This document shows, piece by piece, positions 30,809 to 42,750 of a stretch of 64,000 nucleotides of DNA. This DNA comes from Ophioderma brevispina (taxonomy: Eukaryota > Echinodermata > Ophiuroidea > Amphilepidida > Ophiodermatidae): assembly GCA_023653785.1 (NCBI GenBank), contig JAMKCH010056671.1:1-64000 (forward strand). Direction: 5' to 3'. The translations under genes and the position numbers were made by a program. The notes under the pieces are model-generated. The model saw nothing but the letters and a program-made list of their open reading frames with translations, made no database searches and was not told where the DNA came from. The first letter of the stretch is position 1. Every line of letters begins with the position of its first letter.

Positions 30809-32082
30809 CCCATTAACAACAACTAAAAACAATTGCTCTGATTTGGTTTATGTATTCCTCTAATATCACTGCCACTGTTGGATCCACCGTATTGTGTAGC
30901 AGCAAGCGCTAAATGGTCATGTGTGGAAAATTCAAGAAAAGTACTAACAGCTAAACTCTCTGCCAGAATTGTTTAGAGTTATTACCGTGCGACCGAGCGT
31001 GAGTGCGTCAACACGGAAGTGATGCGATTGGCATGTTTGCGTAAGTTGGGCCTCACTAATTGGTAATCGTGACGAGGCCACCCATTGATCTGCCCCCTTT
31101 TATGCAGATATACGCGCCGAGCGCTGCCAACCTCTGAACAATTCTGGCAGCGAATTTATGAACTTTAGTGTCCTCTCAAGATGGGACAGGAGGCAGAGTT
31201 TTCAACAGAGATTACATGAGTGGTAATCATTTTGGGTTAAAAGTCCATCGATTAATTACTTAAAAACCAGATTGATAAGCTTTCGAATTTCGCAAATTAT
31301 TCAGTCTACCTGGGGATTTTCCTCCACCAATTTGTTATAAATCAAACAGAGCACAAGTAGAACTCCATTATGAAATTCTCCATTTAGAAGTTCATGTTAC
31401 CCCCTCTACTCCATTGATGAATATCTCATGGGCCCCCCCCCCCACCCCCCCCCCCCCCCCCGCAACTCAAATAAATTTTTCAGTTCCCCCCTCAAATCCT
31501 TTTATGCCTCCTCTTCCTCAAAGAAAAAAAATACCTGTGCAGGTCCTCTGATCTGCACCATCCTGAATCCTCTGGCAGTGGCAAGTAGTATACTCAAGGG
31601 ATATTTGGCAGAGATGCTGAGTCATTCTTGGACGGATTTTCAACTCGTTTCAAATCTGTCGGTATAACGAATAAATGTTAAACATAAAATCACAGAAGTC
31701 AGAAAGGGTCTGGTTTGTAAATAAATCTCCAACGGACTAAGTGATGGTATTCTCAGAAAAGACTACGGCGGCCTTTTTCTTCAATACGGCCCTAAATGGG
31801 TAATATACTATAAGAATGGACATCCATGAAGATTTCTTTTTTTCACCGGTTACACCACACTTTCAGAGTAAATGAAAGAAAGAGGTCCATCAGATAGCAC
31901 TAACCTAGTTAAACGGTGTTTTAAAAAATCCGTTCACCCTCTACTTTAAAAAGCTTATTAGAAAAGTAAGAGGATGAGTGGATAGGTCAAACAGTGTGTT
32001 CCATGACAAGGGGCTGAATAGGCCAGATAAGCTAAAATTGAACACTGAGAATGAGAAGCCCAATCAACAAGTTACAACATAC
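30809..32082. other. hemicentin intron with C homopolymers
   Basis: No exon was recognised. Two long C runs lie at about 31432-31461. Sequence at 31850-31960 (GGTTACACC...CTTTCAGAG...GGTCC) loosely resembles one arm of the foldback at 30544. Confidence 0.4.
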
Positions 32083-32146
32083 CTCTGCAGTAAGGCACCA
32101 GAAGAATCAAGCCAGAATCCATAGGGACACCTGTTGCTAGGGTTGC
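32083..32146 (-). CDS. hmcn: hemicentin exon: post-G2F cysteine segment leading to EGFs
   Basis: A 64-nt exon between CTGAACAG/GCAACC and CAGAG/GTATGTTG. It reads NPSNRCPYGFWLDSSG and then ALLQR in the current frame. In hemicentins the G2F domain is followed by a conserved CP.GF.LDS.G..C segment that precedes the first EGF, and this exon matches it in position and motif. The expected last cysteine is out of frame by one base. Confidence 0.75.
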
Positions 32147-32608
32147 CTGTTCAGGAGAAGAAGCATACACTGAATATTTACATTTCAAGCTTTTTCAGGT
32201 AAGTTAAAGTGACAGGAGGAGTTTTTTGGGATACAATTTCCTCAAATCAACTGGATCGGTTTAGAACCCCACCTACGAGAACGTTTCGAAAGCTTTTGGA
32301 CAACAGGTGCCACAAAAACCGTTTTTTGAACTGCCTGCTGTCGTGATCGTTCCCCATAGAAAACCGTGCTGTGACTTTCTGTCGTTGCACGAAAGAAAAC
32401 TAACATCACACCAATTATTCCCATCTTATTACATAAAGACGGCGATTGGCTATTCAATTCAGGTGTGATCTAATACATGGTAAGCATTCAAAATGTAAAA
32501 ACGGGGTTTGAGAACATTGGGGCGCTTCTTCCTGGGGGAAATATCCTCATGTCTCCTTTAAAGGTTAGTGAACCGACCACAGTTGGGCAATTTACCCATT
32601 GCCTGACT

Positions 32609-32767
32609 GGCTTATTATAGGTTGACGAACCGAAACTGGCTCAAGTGCACCCACTGGAACACGCGTTATTCCGTCAGGAATGTAAAATGTACGATCACGG
32701 AATATAAAAGCGTGTAACCAATGGGTGCACTGAGCCCCCCATTTCGTTGCGTCGAATATAATAAGCC
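32609..32767. mobile_element. 160-bp foldback
   Basis: GGCTTATTATAGGTTGACGA pairs with TGCGTCGAATATAATAAGCC, and GGCTCAAGTGCACCCACTGG pairs with CCAATGGGTGCACTGAGCCC. The inner ACGCGTTATTCCGTCAGG / GATCACGGAATATAAAAGCGT also pairs. It forms a short hairpin element, probably a MITE. Confidence 0.75.
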
Positions 32768-34264
32768 TTGCTGACTTCAAAATAATCATTCCTCCAGTTG
32801 CTAAAATCCCCACACCTTAGAGGGGTAGATGAATCCGTAATTATTTCAGGGATTTCACAAACCTCCCCAAAAATATTAACAATTTATTATACTACAAACA
32901 AACAAAAGACAAAAACTCCAACTATTAAAAAAGAAAATGCAAATATTTGAAAATTAATTACAAAATAACAAAACAACACTTAAAAAAAGGTTTCCAAATT
33001 TCAAATTATTTATTTAAATATTAATATTTTTATTTTTTTTATTTTTTTTAGAATAGTTTTTTTTGTTTTCAAATATCTACGATCTGCTATAGCTAAAACC
33101 TTATCCCGTGGGCGAACATCACAGGGACATTTGATCTACTAAAACATTCAAAGGTCAACCGTGAACGTGGAATTTTCATGCCGGAGAAAAAAAACATAAC
33201 ATTCCGCAACAGTTGCTTCAGCGCATCGCGATACAAATTTTCTATGCATTTTCAACTCTCTACTATTTCACTGTATCAAAATACAAAGATTCAGTACAAT
33301 ACAAAAAGAAAAACATGTCTATTTTCAAAGGAAAGAAAAAAACCCATGTTATTGATCGATTCTGATCTTTAAAAAATCCCACCAGTTTTCAAAGTATGCG
33401 CTGAAACTGCCACCGCAAAAAAATGTGTAAAAAATACGTTAGAAAAGAACGATTTGATCAGGTTTGAAATCAACTTACTATGAGAATTTCCAGCGTGTTT
33501 ACCCCATTTCTGCCATCTTGGGAATGAGGAATTGTGGGTAATATCAGCCCAGACGGTAGATGGTAGCTGTTGTGATGAAAAGCTCTGGCAATTTTATCAA
33601 TGACTCTGATGTGATGACGTCAAAACGCGTCATAGGTCAACGATTGTACAGGCACGTGTAAAAAATATTTTCCTATGGGGGAAATTGCACTGTGCGACTA
33701 TTGTACGATTTTCAATTTTAATGATTTTTCTCTCTCACAAAAAATATATGCCTGACATTTTTGGTTATATCAGATTCAGCTGCTGGCTAGTGAAATGACA
33801 AAAATTGTGGAAAATTAGTCCAATTTCCTCAATCCGAAGCCAAAAATTTTCCTAATTTGCTTAAAAGGTAGAAATTTCGAGGAGAAAATGGCAAATTTTG
33901 TTACATTTGGCACAAAATCTGAATCTCTGGTATACAGATTATGGGTGCTTTATTTAGCAAAATTGATTATAGATATGGCTCCTATTTCCAGACTCTCGGA
34001 GGCACGTCCCTACTCAAACCCAAATTTGAGAACCCCCGGGAGGAGGAGAGTTACTATGAAAGCTACAAGCAAAGTGAGAACATTTTCATGGATGTTCCCT
34101 CTGGGTCTGAAACTAAACAGTGCAACCCTCATATTACTTAAGGAACAATGCGCGGGGGGTGTTAACTGGTGGGAAAAAAAAGATTTACGTGGGCAAAAAC
34201 CTTACCCTCTTCAATTCTAGTTCCATTTCAAAGTTCATGTTTTGTAAAAGGGTCGTAGGCCCCA
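32768..34264. other. hemicentin intron, nothing recognised
   Basis: Very AT-rich (long A and T runs around 32880-33060). Open frames at 33888-34220 (+) show no domain and lie antisense in the intron. Confidence 0.4.
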
Positions 34265-34577
34265 CCTCTGATATAGCTTAGTCCTCAATGTTTGCACTAA
34301 GAAGGAAATTGGATATGGTTTGTCTCTGTACGTGATGGTGTGATTCCACGCATAAGGCACACATTCATTCCATTTATTGTGATCATTTCTCTGTGAGGTG
34401 CCATAGATGGTTCCGGGTCCGATCTGGACTGTATCCTCAGTCGTATTGGTAGAAGGGACAAATGGTATCGCCTTAGGGAACCCATTCTGGAACCTAACCC
34501 CTAATGATGACAATGATCCCTGAGGATGCCATTTTCATCGACACCGGTGGCACTATGAGTCATTCTTAAAGTTTCAC
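34265..34577 (-). CDS. hmcn: hemicentin exon: nidogen G2F domain, C-terminal part
   Basis: It starts at TTTCTTCCAG/GTGAAAC and reads ETLRMTHSATGVDENGIL. After a frame change come NGFPKAIPFVPSTNTT, VQIGPGTIYGTSQR, CVPYAWNHTITYRD and ISFLVQTLRT. These are conserved strands of the nidogen G2 beta-barrel as found between the TSP1 and EGF blocks of hemicentins, including the V-P-Y-x-W-N-H-T signature. G2F mediates matrix-protein binding in nidogen. The 3' boundary is inferred at AGAG/GTGGGG and is uncertain. Confidence 0.85.
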
Positions 34578-37332
34578 CTGGAAGAAAGACAAGGTACAGA
34601 GTTGCAAGGTCATAAAACATTAGAAATTCAATTTATCTCAAAAACAATGATTGATATACGTCCAGCATAAAAAAACGTGATCCATGCCAAAATTGTTTTA
34701 TTTAAAAACAAAGAACTTTAAGGAGTGGCGACACAAATTTTAAACCTGATGTAAGTGGGAATGCCAAGAAGCTATTACCCCGGTCCAAAATAAGACAAAA
34801 TCCACGCCTAAAATCTTGCCATATAGGACGTACAAAGGTCGTGATTTGCATGATATAGTGCCTTCGATCACCGATCTCCATCTCAAATGTGTTTGCCTGC
34901 CAAATGCATTTTTGAAAAAATTTTACAAACTGATGAGCAACATCATGAATAAGAATAAAATGGGTGAAATAGAATCTATGACGATTTTGTTTGATTTCAT
35001 AAAATAAATAAGTTAAATTGAATTATCCACAGTAAGGGATAGTATGTGAAAACCATTACAATGGCATTAATGGTCCAAAATATTATTTTTTCCCTTCTAC
35101 TCATCACGGAACCTGAGACGGAATATACCCCTATAGAGAGGAAGAACAAACGCCTTTAGTCATTGTTAACAGCTCGAGCGTACGAACCAGGTCTTTTCGG
35201 CTGCAAGACTGGCCGCACATGTGCGTTTCTATGGCGAGGCGTCCTGCCAATCAGGCAAATTTACCCCATTCTGTGCTTCAATCATGAACCTAAATAAGTG
35301 TTCTAGAACCGAGTCACATGAGCACTGATGTGTTTGGCCCATGTAATTCAATAACTTCTTTTCATAAGACATAGTCAGAATTAAAAATTTAAAAATGTAC
35401 AATTAGAATCCATATTACTGTTAAAAATATTAGTTTGAGAAATAAGCTGGGTCCACTTTGTTTCAATTCTTGTGATATTGAAATAGAAAATATACAAATT
35501 TTTTAGGTTTTTTCTTTTTTTAATTAAAAAAAGAATGTTCCAATTATACATTGAAATTTGAGCAAATTATACCTATAGCTGACAAATGAGTCTGTACAAA
35601 ATTGGGGTCAATTTAAATATTCCAGGCTTGGAACCTTGAATACCAAAGTCATTGAGTACTAAACTGTGTTCAAGGCCTTTTGGCAAATAACACGTACGTG
35701 TGAGCATCATGATTTCAAAATAGCCCGCAAAACTCAAATCTTGGGTTTTTAATATTGAAATGTATTGAATAAACGATTACTGTTCTACCGACCAGTCGAG
35801 GGAATCGTTGAATTACCATAAAATATCCTACAGCACTGCACGCAGCAAACAATCCATCGATTACATGCTTCAAATCTCTGTTAGGATATTCGTCTCAGAT
35901 AGGAACAAACCAAAAGATCGATGATAGTGCTGTAAACACAACTATAGTAGGATTTTTTTATCTGTCGGTCATAAAGTTTTTGGGGCGTGTCGACGATTCT
36001 ATTCCTTCTGAGAGGTTTTGGATGCTTTACCCAATCAATACAATAGAAAGTGGGATGTCACATACCGGATCAGATTAAGGCCATAAGTAAAAAACACTAA
36101 TTTTCTCAACGAAGAAAATATTACAAGCAACTGCCATTGAATAAATTCCCAACACCAGACATGCACAAACTCTGAGCATTCAAGTTAACATAAAAAATGA
36201 TACTATAAATTAATAATTAATTAGCTCACCAAGTTTTTTACGTGACTAAGGAATATTAGAAAAGCTGATACTTTTTTTATACTTTATTCGTCTTGTTTTA
36301 GAATGATATTTGAACATCTTGGTCCAATACATTGTCTACTTCTAGAGTAGTGTGTCACTCATAACAAACAACAATATTTCGTGGCCTAATCCTCCTCTTC
36401 ACCCAGCCATTGATTTCATGACACTTTATCCATTCGTTGATTGCCGCCAAACAAAGGAATCGATATTGTGTCTCAGACTTTACGACAATCGATTCCATTT
36501 GATCCTTTTATAGAAACCTTTACACATTTGATACAAAAAAGTTCAAGTAAAATGGGTTCAAGCATTTTATTCGTTGAACAAAGTTGAGCATTTCCGCCTG
36601 TTACGTACGGCTTTTAGTTTTTGATCTCAGCACATCCCCCTCCAAATAAATTGTACCATTGACATATGCGTTACTGACAGGAAGAAAAATCAGCCTATAG
36701 TTTCTAGGGGTCGGCTATATGTTATAACACACAAGGCTTGGTTTGAGCCCTCAATCCTTTCATTTATAAACCAAAAAAAAAAAACCACCATGTTAATGGT
36801 TCACACCATCATATGAGCACAGTATTGAATAGGACTTTGCAATATGCATATTGCTTCTACCATAAAAACCGCAAGTTTGCTTGCCCACGGTTAATTGATC
36901 GGGCATATGTGCAAGTGCCAGGCCCTCATTTCAAGTATAGAACACAATAGACATAAATGGAACAAGCACTTTAAAGTGGTGGAAAAAAATAAATATCGAA
37001 ATCGAGAAACACTAAATACATGTAGCAAACAATATAAGACTATTTCAATTTGCCAAAAAGTTACATTTTTGACCGAACTTTTAAACGGAAGTTCTGATTC
37101 AGATTGTTGTCAAACAAAAAAACAATAAAAGAAAGGTATCTTTTCCTCAATTTTCAATTGTAGGTTTTTATTTTAGCCTCAGAAAGGGGTATCCTACCTT
37201 AACATGATCGTTGAACTGACCACAACAGATGCTCACACGAAGGATCACTGGATCATTATACTTAAGCCCTAATACCTAACTTTGAATCTACCACCCATAA
37301 ATAATGCAATTTTTTGTTGTTTTGCTTGATAC
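34578..37332 (-). other. hemicentin intron, nothing recognised
   Basis: A 2.8-kb AT-rich intron inside the G2F domain. No repeat or additional exon was recognised; a missing middle G2F exon could be hidden here. Confidence 0.4.
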
Positions 37333-37469
37333 CTGATGCAAACGCACTTGTGTCTCTATCTGGAAGTATCCATTGGTCAGTGTATAGCCATTTGCAGCAC
37401 CACCTGACTCGGAGGCACTCTCCAATATATTGGGGGCAATTAGTGAAATCAGCTGTCTCAAGTCATAAC
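37333..37469 (-). CDS. hmcn: hemicentin exon: nidogen G2F domain, middle part
   Basis: CTTCCTTCCAG/GTTATGAC and TTGCATCAG/GTATCAAGC bound a 137-nt open exon. It encodes GYDLRQLISLIAPNIL, then GAANGYTLTNGYFQIE and TQVRLHQ. The alternating beta-strand pattern and the A-x-N-G-Y-x-L-T-x-G-x-F-x-x-E segment correspond to the central strands of hemicentin/nidogen G2F. The splice sites are strong and no frame break is seen. Confidence 0.8.
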
Positions 37470-39309
37470 CTGGAAGGAAGTGAAATTTTTGTTATCATTA
37501 AAAACCACAACCAAACCAACATAATTCTGCACATATGACAATCAGGGCATATAAGGTCCAGGGCACAATCGTAATAGCCTCGTACCGGGGACCCAGTGTC
37601 AAATTTTGGTTATTAGAAGAAAGCTACTATTTTTCTCATGTACCCGGTGGAAATCTTAGGGCTTAAAGGTGTGTGGTTTGGATGTTATGAGCAAAAATGT
37701 GCCCTTTTGTTTGACCAATATTTAATTTTAACAGTATCTATGGGGTTATGAAATCACGTGTTTAGCTCTCACATCAAAACGGTTTTGAAATGTCGGCGCG
37801 AAAATTCAGATGGGGCGTTTTGAGGTGAAGGCCAGGCTATCAAGATGAAAACTTAAGACTTTAAAATCGTCCATCCCCCTTTGTTAAATACAATTCTTTA
37901 AAACAGGAAATATTCATAGAAGTTTATCTGAATTGAAATGTGGACAATTTTAGCAATAAGTACTTGTATTTAACCTCTTTTGCTTGATGCTTGATGAATA
38001 ATAGATTTTTGCAAAAACCAATTCAATACAGAGAAATTTGTGACTTGTAAGTCTTGAACAGACATCATACAGGAACTCTTCTGTGTCAAAGGTCAATCTG
38101 ATCTGCGATTCATTGGTGTGTTACATCCAAGAAGTAAAACTCTCACCGTATAAAACCCAAAACGCTAAAACCCAAAAGTTTTGGCTTAATCTTTATTTCA
38201 CATTTCAATCTGTATATTTCACTTTGTTGTTTTTCAGCCTTGCGCATTAGTCTGCAAGGTGCTGAGATCTGTGAAAAACATGGTTTCCGAATTTTTTTTT
38301 TTGACCTAGGTTTTAGTGGCAAAAAGCCTGAAAAAAAAAACATCATCTGCAGTGGGGAAAATAACCAATGTGTAATTTAGATGGAATTCTAAGGCAAAAT
38401 TATCGTAATTATGGATTTTTTAATGAAAACACGGTCTGCACACCAATGTCTTGACAATCATCTTGCATTTTGACTTTCAGATTTGGATTCTACACACAAA
38501 TGTAACCGAGAAAACATGATTTGGCATTTGTTAAAGCACTCAAATTTTTACACTTTTGGTAGATAAAAACCTAGGTCAAATCGAAATCATATCATAAGTG
38601 CTTTTTTCAAATTTAAAGAGACACTGGCACCATTTGAAATAGTGCAACCCTCAGATTTCAAATGATATTTGCATGGTGTAAAGCTTTTAATACATTAGCC
38701 CCTCATCTGAAAGATTAAGACCCAAATCAGGTCCTTATGGGTAAACATAACAATTTTATAATAATGTCGCCAGCGACAGTAATCAAGCAGACCGGAAAAT
38801 GGCGTTTAAGTACGCCGATGAAATGTTCCCAACGAATGCACGTGTTTGACCGGTCGTGACCTTTGTGGTTTTAATGTCAATGAGTATGAGTCTATGATAT
38901 TCATGGTACTATCCACATTTGTGATTACATGTATGGAAACTTAAAGTAGCTTAAAATTACCTGGATTGTCTTTAACCTCTATTAACGTCCCTGTTTTTGG
39001 AGTATGTTAATTTTGGAGTAAAATGGATCTCTATCTTCCAATGGCCATAGATATCTCATTGGAGAGCAAATGAAGAAATTTCATTATTTGTGAAAATGTG
39101 CCAGTGCTGCTTTTAAGTAATTACAAATAGGATGCATATAGGTATGAATATGTACGTTACGTGTGGATAGGTTCTAGTGTATTGTGATGTATGTATTTAT
39201 TTTCTCATCACAATGAAACTTATTACTCAAATAAATTGATAGAGTAAAAACCTCGTATAAAATGACACACTGACCAACACCCTGTGGTAGTCATAAATGG
39301 CTAGGACCC
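37470..39309 (-). other. hemicentin intron, nothing recognised
   Basis: No exon or repeat was recognised. A run of 9 T then A-rich sequence near 38290-38340 breaks the frames. Confidence 0.4.
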
Positions 39310-39446
39310 TGTGAATAACCATTCCTTATCAGCTGTAACCTATCCATCTCCCTATTCTTTTGGGTATTGGCAAATAAAATGGTGGGACCCAAACTCAACC
39401 CCATTTATAATGCAACAATATCAGAATACGCCTGTGTACTGGCCAC
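39310..39446 (-). CDS. hmcn: possible hemicentin exon: start of G2F domain
   Basis: Acceptor-like TTTTCAATTTCAG/GTGGCC is followed on the minus strand by GQYTGVF and CCIINGVEFGSHHF. An I-N-G-x-x-F-G segment is how G2F domains begin in hemicentins, and the position between the last TSP1 exon and the clear G2F exons is right. The rest of the frame has stops (at TAG near 39350), and no donor is certain, so this is a tentative call. Confidence 0.35.
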
Positions 39447-39747
39447 CTGAAATTGAAAATAGCAAGCATTTCATTTCATGGCCTTGGCACAATTTCGTTT
39501 GCAGTAGTTTATTTTTTCTGACGTATTCATGCGTTGTGAGAATGTGAGAAGATTTTTTTTTTTTTCCTTCATTCAATCTCCCTCTCGCTCATCAAATTCA
39601 TTGGAAAAAATGTTATCTTTGATAAGTATGTTCCATAAAATGGTCACTAAGTTTGGTCAAAATATTTTAGGTGTTCATGCACAAGAAGATCGTATCTGCC
39701 CTAGCTGCCATGTGTCAGAAATTTCCACAAAACATAATAGCCAAGTT

Positions 39748-39812
39748 TTTTCCTTGAGTGACTCTTGAATGGTTCTTCAGGTGACCACAGTCGCCTGAAG
39801 AACCATTTTTAC
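39748..39812. repeat. short hairpin repeat, copy 1
   Basis: AATGGTTCTTCAGGTGAC and GTCGCCTGAAGAACCATT are inverted copies around CACA. A related sequence in opposite orientation lies at 43200-43275, sharing TTCCTTGAGT and AATGGTTCTTCA. Confidence 0.7.
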
Positions 39813-39949
39813 TAGTTGGGTATTAGTCTTCTGCACAGCTTCACGACCGTTATTTTTCTGACATAAAATACATTGAAAATATCTACTTTATAGCTATATT
39901 CCAACAACATTGAACATACTTTTCGGTTATAGCCTCATATATGTCTCAC

Positions 39950-40312
39950 TACAGGGTGACCCATAAAAATGTATCCAAATGAAAGTGATATTTTCCACTT
40001 TTAGGGGGGGGTGGAGGACACGAGTTGCCGTTTGATTTCCAGGGGGAGACACGATCTGCTCGATTTGGGATTGGGGATTTCCATGCCTAGAAAATGATGC
40101 TCTGTGGACTCAAGTCGTGTTTTGCTGACTTATTTGTTCAGGGGGGACCAATCTTGCGAACCACTCAACCAAAATGAACAAATTTTTCAGGTAGATACTC
40201 AATTACCAATTTTTTATGATAAAATCCCCAGATACCAAATTAAATTAACAAAAAGTGGAAAAAAATATGCACTGTCCTTTGGGGTAAAGTTTTTATTGGT
40301 GGCACCCTGTAT
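39950..40312. mobile_element. Tc1/mariner-like MITE, copy 2
   Basis: It begins TACAGGGTGACCCATAAAAA and ends GGCACCCTGTA, giving TA-flanked inverted ends. The interior matches 1735-2171 (GATTTGGGATTGGGGATTTC; CCACTCAACCAAAATGAACA; GGGTAAAGTTTTTATTGG). It is non-coding, within the intron between TSP1 and G2F exons. Confidence 0.75.
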
Positions 40313-40752
40313 GGGTTATGTTCCGAGGTACTATTCCAAATTTGTCTCTAACTTTTGTCTGTATATATATATATTTATATGTTAAAAAATTTAGTGCCAC
40401 TTTTTTCTAGTACCAGGAATAATCTCCAAGGAAAGATAACGCCACTTGCAACAGACCTGACATTTGTGTATACACAATACCATATGTCATAATAAATGCC
40501 ACCCCCATAAAGGCCCCCTCTATTTTTCACAAAAAAACACTGCATTTTCATTAAAAAATACTTAACTTTCACAAACTTTCCATTTCACCTAGCTATCCAC
40601 ATATCTTTCACAAAATATTCACTTTTATTTTTGCACACGGTAAAACATCTTAAAACTTACAATCACTTTAATAATTGCCCTCCCCCTGGGAAAAGTCCAT
40701 GGACCTGGCCCATTTATTATAACACAATACAGTAGTTGTTTATAATGCTTAC

Positions 40753-40927
40753 CAAGACATGGAAGGCACCTCCACAAGCTCTCTGTAGTATGCTGTTGCC
40801 AAAACATTTATTTCCTCCACCCAATGGTTGTATGGATTGTGCTATTCCCGAATTTGTCTGTTGAATGTTTCCCAACACGTAGCTAGAACAAGGTTGTCAT
40901 TGTGAAAGGCACTCCAACCACCGTCAC
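40753..40927 (-). CDS. hmcn: hemicentin exon: thrombospondin type-1 repeat (frameshifted)
   Basis: CTGTAGTTGTAG/GTGACGG and GTCTTG/GTAAGCAT delimit 175 nt. The start reads DGGWSAFHND, the usual first strand of TSP1, and the end reads PLGGGNKCFGNSILQRACGG, the last part of TSP1 (GG..C.G.....C). The middle requires a frame change, so the CS.TCG motif is not intact. It is the last TSP1 before the G2F domain. Confidence 0.65.
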
Positions 40928-41529
40928 CTACAACTACAGGTCAGAATGTAAAGGTTATACCAAATTTCTAGTAAAAAAATTTCTTGTTAAATAGAGTTTG
41001 TAAACACATGGCAAACTCGTATTTATGCGATGAGTTAAAATATGTCCTTGCTGAATAGTCGCGATCACTAGAAGTGAACAGTTGAAACTACACCAGACAC
41101 GCACACTTTAATTCGGGCCAACACTCCCGTAAACCTGGGACCACTAGATCACCCCCATCCTAGACAAAACCATTGCAATGTCCTCCATCCACCAAAATGA
41201 AGTTTTCACCATTTTGGCTAAACGTATCATAACTCGCAAAAGCACAATCGTCAAAGCACTTCATCCACACTCACCACAAATAACTCTATAAAAAGCACAA
41301 CTCAGCGGAATCCGTCCATTACATGCCAAAAAATAACTAAAAAACCTTCATCGATGAAAACTCTCATAACTGCCAAAATAACTCTAAAAAACAACTCTTG
41401 TAATGAAATCATACATACACCACACAAAAAATAACTCTAAAAACACTAACTCATCAATGAAATCATCAAACGACAAACAAAAAAACTCTGAAGGTCCAAG
41501 GGTCCATTGTCAGCACCACCAAGATGGAC
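40928..41529. other. hemicentin intron with short A-rich repeats
   Basis: 41300-41460 repeats AAAATAACTCTAAAAA and CATCAATGAAATCAT-type motifs at roughly 60-bp spacing. No exon is seen. Confidence 0.45.
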
Positions 41530-42250
41530 AAATGTTGACCTTGTTGTGAACGGTGACTTTTGGACATTTTCCACCCCCTGACAGACCAGGGAGGACCGGG
41601 GGATGAATTACATGGTAGTAGGGGGGGGGATTGTGTCCTTCTTCGCATATATATGTACAATTTGACTACTCTAGCTTATCTAGAAACAAAAGGATACAGC
41701 CAAATGTGCTTTTTGGCAATATTGCCTTTTCTACATTCCCTACCCCCTGAAGACCCGGGGAGAACCACGGGTGAATATTGCATGCGTTAGTAGGGGTTTG
41801 TGCCCTCCTATACTTATATACCGAGGTTGCTACTCTAGCTCATCTAGAAACAAAGATACAGCCAAATGTTGACTTTTTGTGTGCCAATATGCCTTTTAGA
41901 CATCCCTTACCCCACTGACAGAACCCCGGGGAGAACCCGGGTGATGACTTGCATGGTTAGTATGGGTTTGTGCCCTCCTCTCTATACCGAGTTTGGCTAC
42001 TCTAGCTCATCTAGACACAAAAGATATGGGAAATGTTGACTTTTTGTTTTTTTCTTTTTTTTTTTTTTTTTTTTTTTTCTTGTTTTTTTTTTTTTTTTTT
42101 TTTTTTTTTCTTTTTTTTTTGCATATTAATATTTTCCCTACCCCCTGACAGACCCAGGGAGGCCTTGGGAGAATGAATTACATGGCTAGTAGCGGGCCTT
42201 CCCCTCATACAGTACCACACAGTTGGCTCCCCTAAGCATCTAGAAAAAAG
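41530..42250. repeat. about 150-bp tandem array, four to five copies
   Basis: Each unit contains CTACTCTAGCTCATCTAGAA (or TTATC), an ACAGCCAAATGTTGACTTTT segment, CCCTACCCCCTGACAGACC and GTGAATTACATGG...AGTAGGGG. Units start near 41530, 41665, 41830 and 42000. The fourth is expanded by T runs of 24 and 27 (42054-42109). A final partial edge reaches 42250. Confidence 0.85.
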
Positions 42251-42594
42251 ATATGGCCAAACATTTTTCTCACGGACATTCCAGGTTTAACATTTTTCTC
42301 ACAGACATACGGAAACACGGAGCACATTGTATAGTCCCCTTCCAAATTTGTTCGGGACGGGGACAATCGTACACACGGACTACGGAGCCTCTTCCGAACT
42401 TTGTTCGGCGGGGACAAAAAAAAATTCTTATGACATGTTCCATGGAACTTACATAGTAAATTTAATGTGGTTAAGGCGGGTGGCGGGTTTATTTTTAATG
42501 GAGAAATCCTATATACGTCATGTGGTGCCAAGAAGAGTCATACTGGCATAGATGCCATTTGTCAGAATGAGGCGATTCAAACATTACAGAGTGA

Positions 42595-42750
42595 GTTCAT
42601 CACAACATCAACAACGATGACATCCATGAGCCGCGTATTTTTATCCCCCCCCCCCCCCCCCCCCCCCCCCGCCCGAGGGGTGGACTTAGCGCCCGAGCGG
42701 GATAAAAATCCGACGCATCGGGTGCCCAGAGTTGTTGATTTGTGATGAAC
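42595..42750. mobile_element. foldback with central C26 run
   Basis: GTTCATCACAACATCAACAAC at the left (21 bases, read without its last base: GTTCATCACAACATCAACAA) pairs with TTGTTGATTTGTGATGAAC at the right. TTTTTATCCC pairs with GGGATAAAAA nearer the centre. The loop side holds 26 consecutive C (42645-42670). It is non-coding. Confidence 0.75.
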
